Assembly (NCBI RefSeq): GCF_007827275.1
Contig: NZ_VISE01000001.1
Span: 2,480,001 to 2,544,000, forward strand
Direction: 5' to 3'
Length of the DNA stretch: 64,000 bases
Source of the DNA: Gillisia sp. Hel_I_86
GTDB taxonomy: Bacteria; Bacteroidota; Bacteroidia; Flavobacteriales; Flavobacteriaceae
The stretch's first letter is position 1; each line of letters begins with the position of its first letter. The notes under the pieces were generated by a model. It saw only the letters and a list, made by a program, of their open reading frames with translations. It had not been told where the DNA came from and ran no database searches. The position numbers and the translations under genes are program-made. This document shows positions 1 through 8,255 of this stretch, in pieces.

Positions 1-61
1 TCTTGCTCGCAAATCGCAAACTGTGTCTGCCAATGTGGGTTGTTTCTGTAATTTCATACAT
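1..61 (-). CDS. possible 5' end of a gene leaving the window (unidentified)
   Basis: Reading the minus strand, an ATG at 61-59 opens a frame (MYEITETTHIGR...) that stays open to the window edge. A second ATG at 57-55, in another frame (MKLQKQPTLADTV...), is open as well. Only about 20 codons are visible in either, so neither product can be recognised. The position, downstream of an interrupted small ORF on the same strand and after an AT-rich spacer, suits a gene start. I cannot decide which frame is real. Confidence 0.25.
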   Translation of the reverse strand, partial: MYEITETTHIGRHSLRFASK

Positions 62-197
62 TAAAAACAAGCCTTAACAAATTAAATATCAATTGATCAA
101 ATTATTTTTGTACTCCGATTTTGAACAATTTATCCCTTGCAACGGTCTTATACCAATTTACTTATACAATGTCGCTATTTTTTTTGTATATTTACTA

Positions 198-692
198 ATG
201 GCAAAACCACAGGAATTTACAATAACCCAAAGCGTTGAAGAGCTTAGGGCACTCCGCAAAAGTCAAACTAATATAAAGCATGAAAAGCGTGTTATGTTTT
301 TAATCTATCTAAAAGAGAACAAATTTAAAACACGCCACGAGCTTTGCGATTATTTAGGTATTGATCCACGAACCCAACAACGCTGGACAAAACAGTATCT
401 TGAAAATGGAATATCGTTTTTATTGACTGATTTGCCCAAGAACAAAAAGTCAAAAATAATCACTCCTGAAATACATAAGGAACTTGAAAAACGTTTGAAT
501 TCTAGCGACCAGGGATTTTTAGGATATTGGGATGCGCAAGCGTGGGTAAATAATGAATTTGACATAGATATACAATACCATTGGTTGCGCAAATATTTGA
601 TAAAGCATTTTAAGACCAAGCTTAAAAGCCCCCGTAAATCTCATTATAAAAAAGATGAAGAAGCTGGAAAAGCTTTTTTAAAAACTCCCTAA
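198..692 (+). CDS. IS630-family transposase, N-terminal DNA-binding part
   Basis: This is the helix-turn-helix/winged-helix half of an IS630 transposase (about 164 residues). Residues 30-70 hold the first helix-turn-helix (HELCDYLGIDPRTQQRWTKQ). It is followed by the second winged-helix segment typical of the family (QGFLGYWDAQAWV). The start at MAKPQE is preferred over an earlier in-frame ATG at 93, because the upstream 35 residues are hydrophobic, atypical and lie partly outside the element. The frame ends at TAA 690-692. The catalytic half is found one base out of frame immediately downstream, so this product alone could bind the ends but not cut. Confidence 0.75.
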   Translation: MAKPQEFTITQSVEELRALRKSQTNIKHEKRVMFLIYLKENKFKTRHELCDYLGIDPRTQQRWTKQYLENGISFLLTDLPKNKKSKIITPEIHKELEKRLNSSDQGFLGYWDAQAWVNNEFDIDIQYHWLRKYLIKHFKTKLKSPRKSHYKKDEEAGKAFLKTP

Positions 693-1266
693 TGACCTAG
701 ACAACATTAGAACAAGTCTAAATAAAAACAAGTATAAGCAAGTAAATTTGTACTTTCAAGATGAAGCTCGATTTGGTATGATGACCCATACCGGCAAACA
801 CTTAACAGCCTGCGGGATCAAACCTATTGTCAAATATCAACACATATTTAAAACAACTTATCTATATGGTAGTTATTCCCCAATAAACGGAAATAGTTTT
901 GTCTGGGAAATTAATGGAGTAGATACTACTGTTTTCGAAGCTTATCTAGAGAACTTCTCTAAATACAAACCTCAAGAATTTAAAATTGTGATAATTGATA
1001 ATGCTGGTTTTCATTCGACAAAAAATATTAATGTGCCCGAGAATATATATTTGTTGAGAATTCCGCCTTACACTCCAGAACTCAATCCGTGTGAACAAGT
1101 ATGGCAGTATATTAAAAATAGGTTTAAAAATCAAAGGTTTAAATCAATGCAGGAACTTAAACAATGGCTACATCAAATCGTAAAAGATATGGGCAAGCAA
1201 ACAATAAAATCAATTACTGGCAATCACCATTATGTAAATGCATTTGTTACGACTTTTAATAGTTAA
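682..1266 (+). CDS. IS630-family transposase, catalytic DDE part (+1 frame)
   Basis: The frame opens at 682 and gives KLPNDLDN..., which would follow ...GKAFLK of the N-terminal part if one A of the run at 680-684 were skipped. The DDE catalytic residues are visible: the Asp of YFQDEARFG (near 768), the Asp of IIDNAGFHS (near 1000), and the Glu of TPELNPCEQVW (near 1090). Length and spacing match an intact IS630 catalytic domain. The first ATG in this frame is at about 778, inside the first catalytic motif region, so independent translation would be poor. Frameshifting or a one-base mutation are the two explanations. Confidence 0.75.
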   Translation, partial: KLPNDLDNIRTSLNKNKYKQVNLYFQDEARFGMMTHTGKHLTACGIKPIVKYQHIFKTTYLYGSYSPINGNSFVWEINGVDTTVFEAYLENFSKYKPQEFKIVIIDNAGFHSTKNINVPENIYLLRIPPYTPELNPCEQVWQYIKNRFKNQRFKSMQELKQWLHQIVKDMGKQTIKSITGNHHYVNAFVTTFNS

Positions 1267-1382
1267 ATTGGTCTTAGCATCTGCCAGAATATTCAATTTT
1301 TCCTTAATTCTTTCAAAAGGCATTCTTATATAATTAATGTTTTTGATTAATTTTTTAAATTATGTAGTATTAATAAAAGCAA

Positions 1383-1403
1383 AAACCCCCAAATTGGGGG
1401 TTT
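1383..1403 (-). terminator. Rho-independent terminator downstream of hppA
   Basis: The hairpin AAACCCCC-AAATT-GGGGGTTT is flanked on the plus-strand left side by an A-run, which reads as a U-run for minus-strand transcripts. It lies 26 bases after the hppA stop codon. Confidence 0.8.
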
Positions 1404-1428
1404 CTATATCAATTAAAAGAAACTGTTT

Positions 1429-3822
1429 TTACATACTTTGAACCTGTGATTCCACTTCTTCTTTAGTTCCTTTAAATGTTTTTACTTTTACATCGCTCTT
1501 CCCATTTTCAATAGTAGTAGTTCTTACCTTTGCAACAGTTTCATCGCCTTCAGTGGTCATCCTAACTTCTACTTCTTTAGTTTTAGAATTCTCAATACCT
1601 TCCACATTCATAATGGAAGCGTTTTCAACTTCATTTTGCGTATCTCCAATAGTGTGCCCGCCTAATATAGGTGCTATTACCAAACCAATCAAGCAAGTAA
1701 GCTTTATCAAGATATTCATAGATGGTCCTGAAGTATCTTTAAATGGATCCCCGACAGTATCACCGGTTACGGCAGCTTTATGAGCTTCAGAACCCTTATA
1801 GGTCATTTCCCCATCAATTAGAACTCCTGCTTCAAAAGATTTTTTAGCATTGTCCCAAGCTCCCCCTGCATTGTTCTGGAAAATAGCCCAAAGTACCCCA
1901 CTTACGGTAACTCCGGCCATATACCCTCCCAACATTTCAGCAATTGCCAAATTATCCATTCCGAAGATCATCGGGATAAATGCTATTGCCAAAGGGAACC
2001 CTATTGTAAGCAAGCCGGGCAGCATCATTTCTCTTAAAGATGCTTCGGTAGAGATCGCCACGCATTTATCGTATTGTGGTTTTCCTGTACCTTCCATAAT
2101 TCCTGGAATTTCCCTAAACTGTCTGCGTACTTCCTGTACCATTTCCATAGCTGCTTTTCCAACGGCATTCATCGCCAATGCTGAAAATACTACCGGAATC
2201 ATTCCCCCTACAAATAACATTGCAAGTACTGGGGCTTTAAAAATGTTGATCCCTTCTATCCCTGTAAAAGTTACATAGGCTGCAAATAAGGCCAAAGAGG
2301 TTAATGCAGCAGATGCAATTGCAAAACCTTTCCCGGTTGCTGCAGTTGTATTTCCTACAGAATCCAAGATATCTGTACGTTCTCTCACAATTGGTTCTTG
2401 TTCACTCATTTCAGCAATACCACCTGCGTTATCGGAAATTGGTCCGAAGGCATCAATAGCCAATTGCATAGCGGTTGTAGCCATCATTGCTGAAGCTGCT
2501 AATGCAACTCCGTAAAATCCTGCGAACGCATAAGAAGCCCAAATTGCACTTGCAAACAATAAAATTGAAGGAAAAGTAGAGATCATCCCTGTTGCCAATC
2601 CTGCTATTATATTGGTTCCTGCTCCAGTGCTGGATTGTTGTACGATCTTAAGAATTGGCTTTTTGCCTAATCCTGTATAATATTCGGTTACTGAAGAAAT
2701 AGCTCCCCCAACTATAAGCCCGATAATAGTTGCGCCGAATACACGCATCGAAGAAATTTCTTTTAAACCTTCTCCAAAGAATTCCATCTGCATGGTTTCC
2801 GGGAGCATCCATTTTACAAGGGCAAAACATGATAGGGCAACAAGCGCTATAGAGACCCAGTTCCCAATGTTCAAGGCTCGCATTACTTCCGATTCCTTGG
2901 CGTCATTGCTGCTTATTTTAACCAGCATGGTCCCAATCATAGAAATAATGATTCCTGCACCGGCAATAGCCATTGGTAATAATACCGGGCCAATACCGCC
3001 AAAAAGATCACTAATGTTTCCGCCCATATCCTTTATCACATAATTCCCAAGGACCATTGCTGCTAAAACGGTTGCTACATAAGAGCCAAAAAGATCGGCT
3101 CCCATTCCTGCAACATCCCCTACGTTGTCTCCCACGTTATCTGCAATAGTTGCTGGGTTTCTAGGATCGTCTTCTGGAATACCTGCTTCTACTTTTCCAA
3201 CCAGATCGGCTCCAACATCCGCAGCTTTGGTGTAAATTCCACCTCCCACACGCGCAAACAAAGCGATAGATTCAGCTCCAAGAGAGAATCCTGCAAGGGT
3301 TTCCAATACAATTGTCATATCTGATGTGGAGGTCCAAACACCTCCCATAAAGTAATTGAAGAATAATATAAAGAAGGAAGTTAGGCCTAAAACCGCAAGT
3401 CCTGCTACTCCAAGACCCATTACTGTACCACCACCAAAAGAAATCCCCAAGGCATTTGGCAAACTTGTTTTGGCAGCTTGTGTAGTTCTAACATTGGTCT
3501 TTGTTGCTATTTTCATTCCCATATTTCCTGCCAGGGCAGAGAAAAATGCTCCAAAAATAAAAGCCACCACAATTAACCAGTGAGTGGTTGGTACTACAAA
3601 AGATACTACTGCAAGTGCAATACTTACTATAATCACAAAAACGGTTAGTAATTTATATTCGGCATTTAAAAAAGCAAGGGCACCTTCGTATATATGATCT
3701 GAAATTTCTTTCATTTTTCCGTCACCGGCATCCTGTTTTAAAACCCAGGATCTTTTCATCCACATATAAATTAGGCCAATAATTGCTAGAACAATTGGGG
3801 CATAGATAATCATTGATTCCAT
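1429..3822 (-). CDS. hppA: membrane-bound, K+-dependent ion-pumping pyrophosphatase
   Basis: This enzyme hydrolyses pyrophosphate and uses the energy to pump H+ (or Na+) across the inner membrane. It has about 16 membrane helices. The pyrophosphate/Mg site is intact: EDDPRNPATIADNVGDNVGD at residues 217-236, and the C-terminal DTVGDPFKDTSGPS. GNTTAATGKG at 490-499 has Ala and Gly where K+-independent enzymes have Lys and Thr, so it belongs to the K+-dependent group. The Glu of helix 6 that marks Na+ pumps is Gly here (Gly246, in DLFGSY), and a Glu appears in helix 5 instead (Glu184, in GAESIALF). As I recall the literature, this swap marks Flavobacterium-type H+-pumping enzymes. Residues 724-797 form an extra charged, repeat-like tail (TKEVEVRMTT... 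KSDVKVKTFKGT) outside the usual family length. The soluble pyrophosphatase gene lies directly upstream on the same strand, with its own terminator between them. Confidence 0.95.
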   Translation of the reverse strand: MESMIIYAPIVLAIIGLIYMWMKRSWVLKQDAGDGKMKEISDHIYEGALAFLNAEYKLLTVFVIIVSIALAVVSFVVPTTHWLIVVAFIFGAFFSALAGNMGMKIATKTNVRTTQAAKTSLPNALGISFGGGTVMGLGVAGLAVLGLTSFFILFFNYFMGGVWTSTSDMTIVLETLAGFSLGAESIALFARVGGGIYTKAADVGADLVGKVEAGIPEDDPRNPATIADNVGDNVGDVAGMGADLFGSYVATVLAAMVLGNYVIKDMGGNISDLFGGIGPVLLPMAIAGAGIIISMIGTMLVKISSNDAKESEVMRALNIGNWVSIALVALSCFALVKWMLPETMQMEFFGEGLKEISSMRVFGATIIGLIVGGAISSVTEYYTGLGKKPILKIVQQSSTGAGTNIIAGLATGMISTFPSILLFASAIWASYAFAGFYGVALAASAMMATTAMQLAIDAFGPISDNAGGIAEMSEQEPIVRERTDILDSVGNTTAATGKGFAIASAALTSLALFAAYVTFTGIEGINIFKAPVLAMLFVGGMIPVVFSALAMNAVGKAAMEMVQEVRRQFREIPGIMEGTGKPQYDKCVAISTEASLREMMLPGLLTIGFPLAIAFIPMIFGMDNLAIAEMLGGYMAGVTVSGVLWAIFQNNAGGAWDNAKKSFEAGVLIDGEMTYKGSEAHKAAVTGDTVGDPFKDTSGPSMNILIKLTCLIGLVIAPILGGHTIGDTQNEVENASIMNVEGIENSKTKEVEVRMTTEGDETVAKVRTTTIENGKSDVKVKTFKGTKEEVESQVQSM

Positions 3823-3879
3823 AGAGATAGTTAAATATTGGTTAATGTGCGCTAATGTAGCAAAATCAATGGTAAATAA

Positions 3880-3911
3880 AAAAGCAATAGCTTTTTAAGG
3901 TTATTGCTTTT
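3880..3911 (-). terminator. Rho-independent terminator of ppa
   Basis: The stem AAAAGCAATA / TATTGCTTTT is followed, in the minus-strand sense, by a run of U (plus-strand AAATAAAA). A second small hairpin, CCCTC-ACT-GAGGG (3915-3927), lies between it and the ppa stop codon. Confidence 0.65.
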
Positions 3912-3976
3912 AATCCCTCACTGAGGGTTTAATCCCCCGAGGTTTTTAATTTCAATATTTATAAAAAAATATTCGC

Positions 3977-4489
3977 TTATATCCCGAACCTCTCTTTGTC
4001 CCCTTCGTAATTTTTATATCTTTCTATACATTGCCTAATGATCTCTTTAGCTTCATCGGCATTTCCCCAACCACCAACATCAACCTTCTTTTTCTCAAGA
4101 TCTTTGTATACTTTAAAGAAATGCTCGATTTCTTTAAGCAAGTGACCGTTCACATCATCAAGATCATTCAATCTATTCCAGATAGGATCTGAAACCGGCA
4201 CACAAATGATTTTCTCATCTGGTCCTTTTTCGTCTGCCATGTGGAAAACCCCAATTGGCTTAACTTCCATTACAATTCCTGGAAAGGTTGGTTCTGCTAC
4301 CAAAACCAATACATCTAATGGATCACTATCCAGCGCAAGGGTGTTGGGGATAAACCCGTAATCTGCAGGGTACATCATAGAAGAAAAGATCATTCGGTCG
4401 TACCGAACTTTCTTCAATTCAAAATCGTACTCATATTTGTTCCTACTCCCTTTTGGGATCTCTATCAATACATCAAAAGTCTCTGACAT
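3977..4489 (-). CDS. ppa: soluble inorganic pyrophosphatase, family I
   Basis: The cytoplasmic enzyme hydrolyses PPi to two phosphates and so pulls biosynthetic reactions forward. The family I signature DSDPLDVLVL is present, with the downstream metal and substrate residues (GPDEKIICVPVSDP, then LKEIEHFFKVYKDLEKKKVDVGGW). I chose the ATG at 4489 (MSETFDVLIEIPKGS), which gives 170 residues and the usual N-terminus. An in-frame ATG at 4525 adds 12 charged residues and is less likely. It is the neighbour of the membrane pyrophosphatase gene, so the cell has one energy-wasting and one energy-conserving route for PPi. Confidence 0.93.
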   Translation of the reverse strand: MSETFDVLIEIPKGSRNKYEYDFELKKVRYDRMIFSSMMYPADYGFIPNTLALDSDPLDVLVLVAEPTFPGIVMEVKPIGVFHMADEKGPDEKIICVPVSDPIWNRLNDLDDVNGHLLKEIEHFFKVYKDLEKKKVDVGGWGNADEAKEIIRQCIERYKNYEGDKERFGI

Positions 4490-4555
4490 TTTCTTTCTTT
4501 TTTGTTCAAACTTTTCAGGCGGCAAATATAGTGATTAATCCTCTTACAAAACGCA

Positions 4556-7045
4556 TTAAAAATGAAAACCAAAGGAAGCGGTGACTCCAAACGATCTGGC
4601 ATCTTCATTATCGAAGTAATTTCCCCTAAAATGTGCATCTAAGCGAAGGAACTTAAAGATGTTTCCAACACCTACACTATATTCCCAATAAGGTTTAGAA
4701 TCTGGTGCAATAAGTGGCAATCCAGAGGCAGCTATGTTTTTGTTTTCTTCTGAAATTTCTCCATAAACCCCTCTAATCCCAATAATCTCTCTCAAATTAA
4801 GATCTCTTAAGCCCGGGATCCTGGAAAATAACCTTCCGTTGAAGTTGTGCTCAAAATGTGCAGCAGCATACGTATCGGTTACAAATTCGTAGAAGTTAAG
4901 CAGTGGGAATGTGTTGTAAAGTGCAAAATAAGTCTGATTTCCAGGCACTACGCTCAACAATCCAAGTGGGACATCCCCAAATGTTTTTCCTGCTTCAAGA
5001 CTTACATTGGCTTTTCCGAAACCTCCAACCAATAAAGGCTGATTGTAAAAGAATTGAATTTTCCTGTAATTAAAATCACTTTCAAAAATATCCTTAACCC
5101 CCAAACTATAGTTTAAAAAGAGGGTTGGAAAATCCCCGCCATTAATAACATTCCTATCCACCCCAAACCCAGTGGTTTCTCTTCCCGGTGTATATGAGAA
5201 AATGGTAGAGATTTCGGTTTGGTTTATTTTCGAATCTATTTGAGTTAGTGTTTCATCTGTATAAAAATCCAAACTAAAAGTTGGGGAAGCAGGTTTCAAA
5301 ATTCTGTAAGATCCTGCAAGTCGAAAAGTGAAGTTTTTAAGGGGCTCTATTTCTAGACTTACCACCGAAAGGTTAATAGAACTCAACTTATCATTATTTC
5401 CTACATTGATCAATGAGGAAGAAGCCAAACTTCTGCCAAGCACATCGGTAGTGTTGGTGAGGCTTGTTCCCAATTGCTCTATATCGCGCCTGTTACCAGC
5501 TGTGGCGATTATCCTCATTTTTTTGTCCAGCAATATTTTTCCTGCAATCCCATATTTAAATTGCTTGTCCTTGAATCCGTAAGCACCATATCCTTCAATC
5601 CGCCATGGATCATTCTCATCGAAATAACTTCTTCCGCCCCCTCTTAATCTAAATCCCTCTACATCATTAAACCCAAAAGTGGTATAAATGGGGCCATAGT
5701 CAAAACCATCGAATTCTATGTAGCCAGAAGATAAGGTGGTGGTTAAATTGTACAAGCGTTTAAAGGCCTTTACATTTTGCAGGGTGTCCAGCATTTTGTA
5801 GACACCGCGCTCATCCCCATTTAATTCTTCGAGTCTGTTTTCTTTCCAAAATTCATCATCCCGATTATAAACTTCTTTTTTGAAATCGATCACTCGGGTA
5901 TCGTAAAATTTCAATAGTTTTTTATTGTTGAAATTGTATTCGTCATACAGCACCGTTCTTTTTCCATAGATCCCTCTTGCAGATTCTTTATCCCGAAGCG
6001 AAAAATCTACCTGAAAAAAATCTCTGGTGATTAGGAAAATAGAATCGTTCAAAACATCGAATTCCTGCTCTATATAAACCCCTTTCACCCAGTTTACATT
6101 GGCGTCTTCTGCCATTTCTAAATTGATCTTCTTAACCGCCCAGGTAGTATCGTTTACCCAAAAGTCCCCTTTAAAGGTCAATTCATTTTTTCGTCTTGGA
6201 TAATACCTTATTCGATAGCACCATTTGTCACCCACAAAAGAGCTATCTGTTAGAACATAATTATAATTATTGATTCCAGTGGTAGAAAGCGGACTTATAA
6301 AACTTTTGTCAAAAAACTTGAGATAATTCTCATAGATATCTATTTCTGAATAAATATCTTTTACAGTGGAAATTAGAAGTTGATTGTTGCTGAAACCAGA
6401 ATTTTTATTCCCTAAAAGTTCTTCTTTGACCTTTCCGGAATTTTTATCTCCATATACTTTGGAAACGGCCTCATTGAGAAAAATTGGCAAGTAGGTTTTT
6501 CCAGTAACCCTGTTCGTGTCCAAATCTTTAAAAATAAATTCCATCCCATTAAATAAGCGACTTTTAATTAAAGCGCTGTCTATTTTATTAAGATCGAATT
6601 CAAGCTTTTCATATTTTCTGTATTCGTATTGATCAAATTTCTTTACGCCATTTTGTCTTTTGTTTTCCCAGATCTTTCTTAGGATATCCAAAGCGGGATT
6701 GTTTTTTTTAGAAGTTTTCCCTTGATAGATTATCACCTCGCCCAAAGATTCGGTCATTTCTTTTAAAATAATCTTAAGATCCAAATTATCTCCGTTTTCA
6801 AGGGGTAACACCAAAGTCTCATACCCTACATAGGAAAATTCCACATTGGGTTGATCTTGATCAGATTTTAGATAGAAAACACCATTTTCGGTGGTTGTAG
6901 TTCCTTCAGAAGAGCTTAAAAAAATAACATTCGCAAAAGGAACGGGAGTTCCTGTTTCGTCTACAAGTACTCCACTAATTCTGGTTTGGGACCATCCTTG
7001 AAAAATGCCAAAAAAGAGAAAGGCGAATAAAAAGGTGTATTTCAT
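4556..7045 (-). CDS. DUF5686 outer-membrane protein with carboxypeptidase-like regulatory domain
   Basis: The product is about 829 residues. The ATG at 7045 (MKYTFLFAFLFFGIFQGWSQ) gives a clean signal peptide cut after WSQ; the earlier in-frame ATG at 7069 would put charged residues before it. Residues about 22-105 form a CarboxypepD_reg-like Ig fold (RISGVLVDETGTPVPFANVIF ... FSYVGYETL), as in many Bacteroidota surface proteins. The rest is the long DUF5686 region, ending in beta-barrel-like strands and a terminal aromatic (VTASFGFHF), which suggests an outer-membrane barrel. The function is not established. A terminator hairpin separates it from pdhB, so it probably has its own promoter. 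Confidence 0.85.
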   Translation of the reverse strand: MKYTFLFAFLFFGIFQGWSQTRISGVLVDETGTPVPFANVIFLSSSEGTTTTENGVFYLKSDQDQPNVEFSYVGYETLVLPLENGDNLDLKIILKEMTESLGEVIIYQGKTSKKNNPALDILRKIWENKRQNGVKKFDQYEYRKYEKLEFDLNKIDSALIKSRLFNGMEFIFKDLDTNRVTGKTYLPIFLNEAVSKVYGDKNSGKVKEELLGNKNSGFSNNQLLISTVKDIYSEIDIYENYLKFFDKSFISPLSTTGINNYNYVLTDSSFVGDKWCYRIRYYPRRKNELTFKGDFWVNDTTWAVKKINLEMAEDANVNWVKGVYIEQEFDVLNDSIFLITRDFFQVDFSLRDKESARGIYGKRTVLYDEYNFNNKKLLKFYDTRVIDFKKEVYNRDDEFWKENRLEELNGDERGVYKMLDTLQNVKAFKRLYNLTTTLSSGYIEFDGFDYGPIYTTFGFNDVEGFRLRGGGRSYFDENDPWRIEGYGAYGFKDKQFKYGIAGKILLDKKMRIIATAGNRRDIEQLGTSLTNTTDVLGRSLASSSLINVGNNDKLSSINLSVVSLEIEPLKNFTFRLAGSYRILKPASPTFSLDFYTDETLTQIDSKINQTEISTIFSYTPGRETTGFGVDRNVINGGDFPTLFLNYSLGVKDIFESDFNYRKIQFFYNQPLLVGGFGKANVSLEAGKTFGDVPLGLLSVVPGNQTYFALYNTFPLLNFYEFVTDTYAAAHFEHNFNGRLFSRIPGLRDLNLREIIGIRGVYGEISEENKNIAASGLPLIAPDSKPYWEYSVGVGNIFKFLRLDAHFRGNYFDNEDARSFGVTASFGFHF

Positions 7046-7061
7046 ATTTGGGTAAAAAAAA

Positions 7062-7085
7062 AGCTCCATCGATTATGATAGAGCT
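7062..7085 (-). terminator. terminator hairpin after pdhB
   Basis: The hairpin AGCTCCATC ... GATAGAGCT has a plus-strand A-run (7054-7061) on its left, giving a U-run on the minus strand. It lies 20 bases past the pdhB stop and ends 9 bases before the run leading to the next gene start. Confidence 0.6.
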
Positions 7086-7105
7086 GCAAAGGTATATCTA
7101 TAAGA

Positions 7106-8083
7106 TTACTTGTAAAGCACCTTTTTAACAGCTTTAACAACATCTTCACTATTCGGTAACCAGTTTTTTAGTAATTCCGGGGAATAAGGAGCAGGGGTAT
7201 CTGCTGTGTTGATCTTAATAATTGGGGCATCCAAATAATCGAATGCATTTTCCTGAACCTGATAGGTGATCTCTGTAGCAACATTTCCAAATGGCCATGC
7301 TTCTTCCAATATCACCAATCTATTTGTTTTTTTAACCGATTTATATATTGCCTCATAATCTAAAGGTCTTACCGTACGCAGGTCAATGATTTCACAGGAA
7401 ATTCCATCTTTTTCCAGTTCATCTGCCGCTTTGTAAGCTTCCTTGATGATTTTTCCAAAAGATACAATCGTAACATCTGTTCCTTCTCTTTTAATATCTG
7501 CAACTCCAATTGGAATTATATATTCTTCTTCCGGCACTTCCCCTTTATCTCCGTACATCTGCTCGCTTTCCATGAAAATAACGGGATCGTCATCGCGGAT
7601 TGCAGCTTTTAACAATCCTTTTGCATCGTAAGGGTTGGAAGGTACAATTACTTTCAATCCTGGACAGTTTGCAAACCAGCTTTCAAATGCTTGAGAGTGG
7701 GTGGCTGCCAATTGCCCTGCAGAACCTGTTGGTCCTCTAAATACGATTGGAATGTTGAATTGTCCACCGCTCATCTGACGCATTTTTGCTGCGTTGTTGA
7801 TAATTTGATCTATTCCAACAAGGGCGAAGTTGAAGGTCATAAACTCTATAATAGGCCTGTTTCCGTTCATGGCGCTTCCAATTCCAATTCCGGAGAAACC
7901 AAGTTCAGAAATAGGAGTGTCTATCACCCGCTCTGGACCAAATTCATCCAACATGCCTTTAGACGCTTTGTAAGCACCATTATATTCTGCTACTTCTTCA
8001 CCCATTAGGTAAATAGTATCATCTTTGCGCATCTCCTCGCTCATGGCCTGCTGAATTGCTTCTCTGAATTGAATTGTTTTCAT
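7106..8083 (-). CDS. pdhB: pyruvate dehydrogenase E1 component, beta subunit
   Basis: With the alpha subunit (not in this window) it forms the thiamine-diphosphate-dependent E1 that decarboxylates pyruvate to feed acetyl-CoA synthesis. At 325 residues it is full length. The N-terminal pyrimidine-binding domain contains MGEEVAEYNGAYKAS and DTPISELGFSGIGIGSA. The C-terminal transketolase domain contains the regulatory region CEIIDLRTVRPLDYEAI and LVILEEAWPFG. It reads away from etfBA, across a 172-bp intergenic region with a perfect palindrome. The subunit is usually near an E2 gene, but none is nearby here. Branched-chain 2-oxoacid E1 beta is the alternative, less likely because of the close match to flavobacterial PdhB. 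Confidence 0.92.
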   Translation of the reverse strand: MKTIQFREAIQQAMSEEMRKDDTIYLMGEEVAEYNGAYKASKGMLDEFGPERVIDTPISELGFSGIGIGSAMNGNRPIIEFMTFNFALVGIDQIINNAAKMRQMSGGQFNIPIVFRGPTGSAGQLAATHSQAFESWFANCPGLKVIVPSNPYDAKGLLKAAIRDDDPVIFMESEQMYGDKGEVPEEEYIIPIGVADIKREGTDVTIVSFGKIIKEAYKAADELEKDGISCEIIDLRTVRPLDYEAIYKSVKKTNRLVILEEAWPFGNVATEITYQVQENAFDYLDAPIIKINTADTPAPYSPELLKNWLPNSEDVVKAVKKVLYK

Positions 8084-8170
8084 TCTATATGTCTATACTG
8101 TTAAATGTATCGGTTTAAAAAGCAAAAATAGTAATTCAAAAAAGTTTATGATGCATGTAAGAGCTAAAAT

Positions 8171-8194
8171 ATTTACTATGCATGCATAGTAAAT
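8171..8194. promoter_or_regulatory. perfect 24-nt palindrome between divergent pdhB and etfB
   Basis: The half-site ATTTACTATGCA is followed at once by its exact reverse complement. It ends 16 bases before a TATCTTCG box (8211-8218), which resembles the Bacteroidota -7 element (TAnnTTTG) and precedes etfB. The palindrome would therefore cover the -33 region of an etfB promoter, which is where a dimeric repressor would act. It is also about 88 bases upstream of the pdhB start. It has no U-run, so a terminator is unlikely. Confidence 0.6.
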
Positions 8195-8255
8195 TCTGTA
8201 AAAATTTACCTATCTTCGTTTTCAAGAAAACAAATTATTTAAAAAGAAAATATAG

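Larger units (their letters stand above)
151..1274 (+). mobile_element. IS630/Tc1-mariner-type insertion sequence
   Basis: The element carries a two-part IS630-family transposase. Near its ends lie inverted copies of ACCAATTTA (152-160) and TAAATTGGT (1264-1272). The dinucleotide TA occurs directly outside both ends (149-150 and 1275-1276), as expected for this superfamily, which inserts at TA and duplicates it. The host frame closes cleanly when the element is removed. Exact ends are accurate to one or two bases, because the left and right tips differ by one base. Confidence 0.75.
102..1323 (-). pseudogene. 31-codon ORF split by the IS630-type element
   Basis: If the element at 151-1274 and one copy of the duplicated TA are removed, a continuous minus-strand frame appears. 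It starts at ATG 1323-1321, reads MPFERIKEKLNILADAK, continues after the element with TVARDKLFKIGVQK, and stops at TAA 104-102. The product would be 31 residues and basic. I do not recognise it. It lies downstream of the hppA terminator. It may be a true small protein or a chance frame; the clean repair across the insertion site is the only support. Confidence 0.3.
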
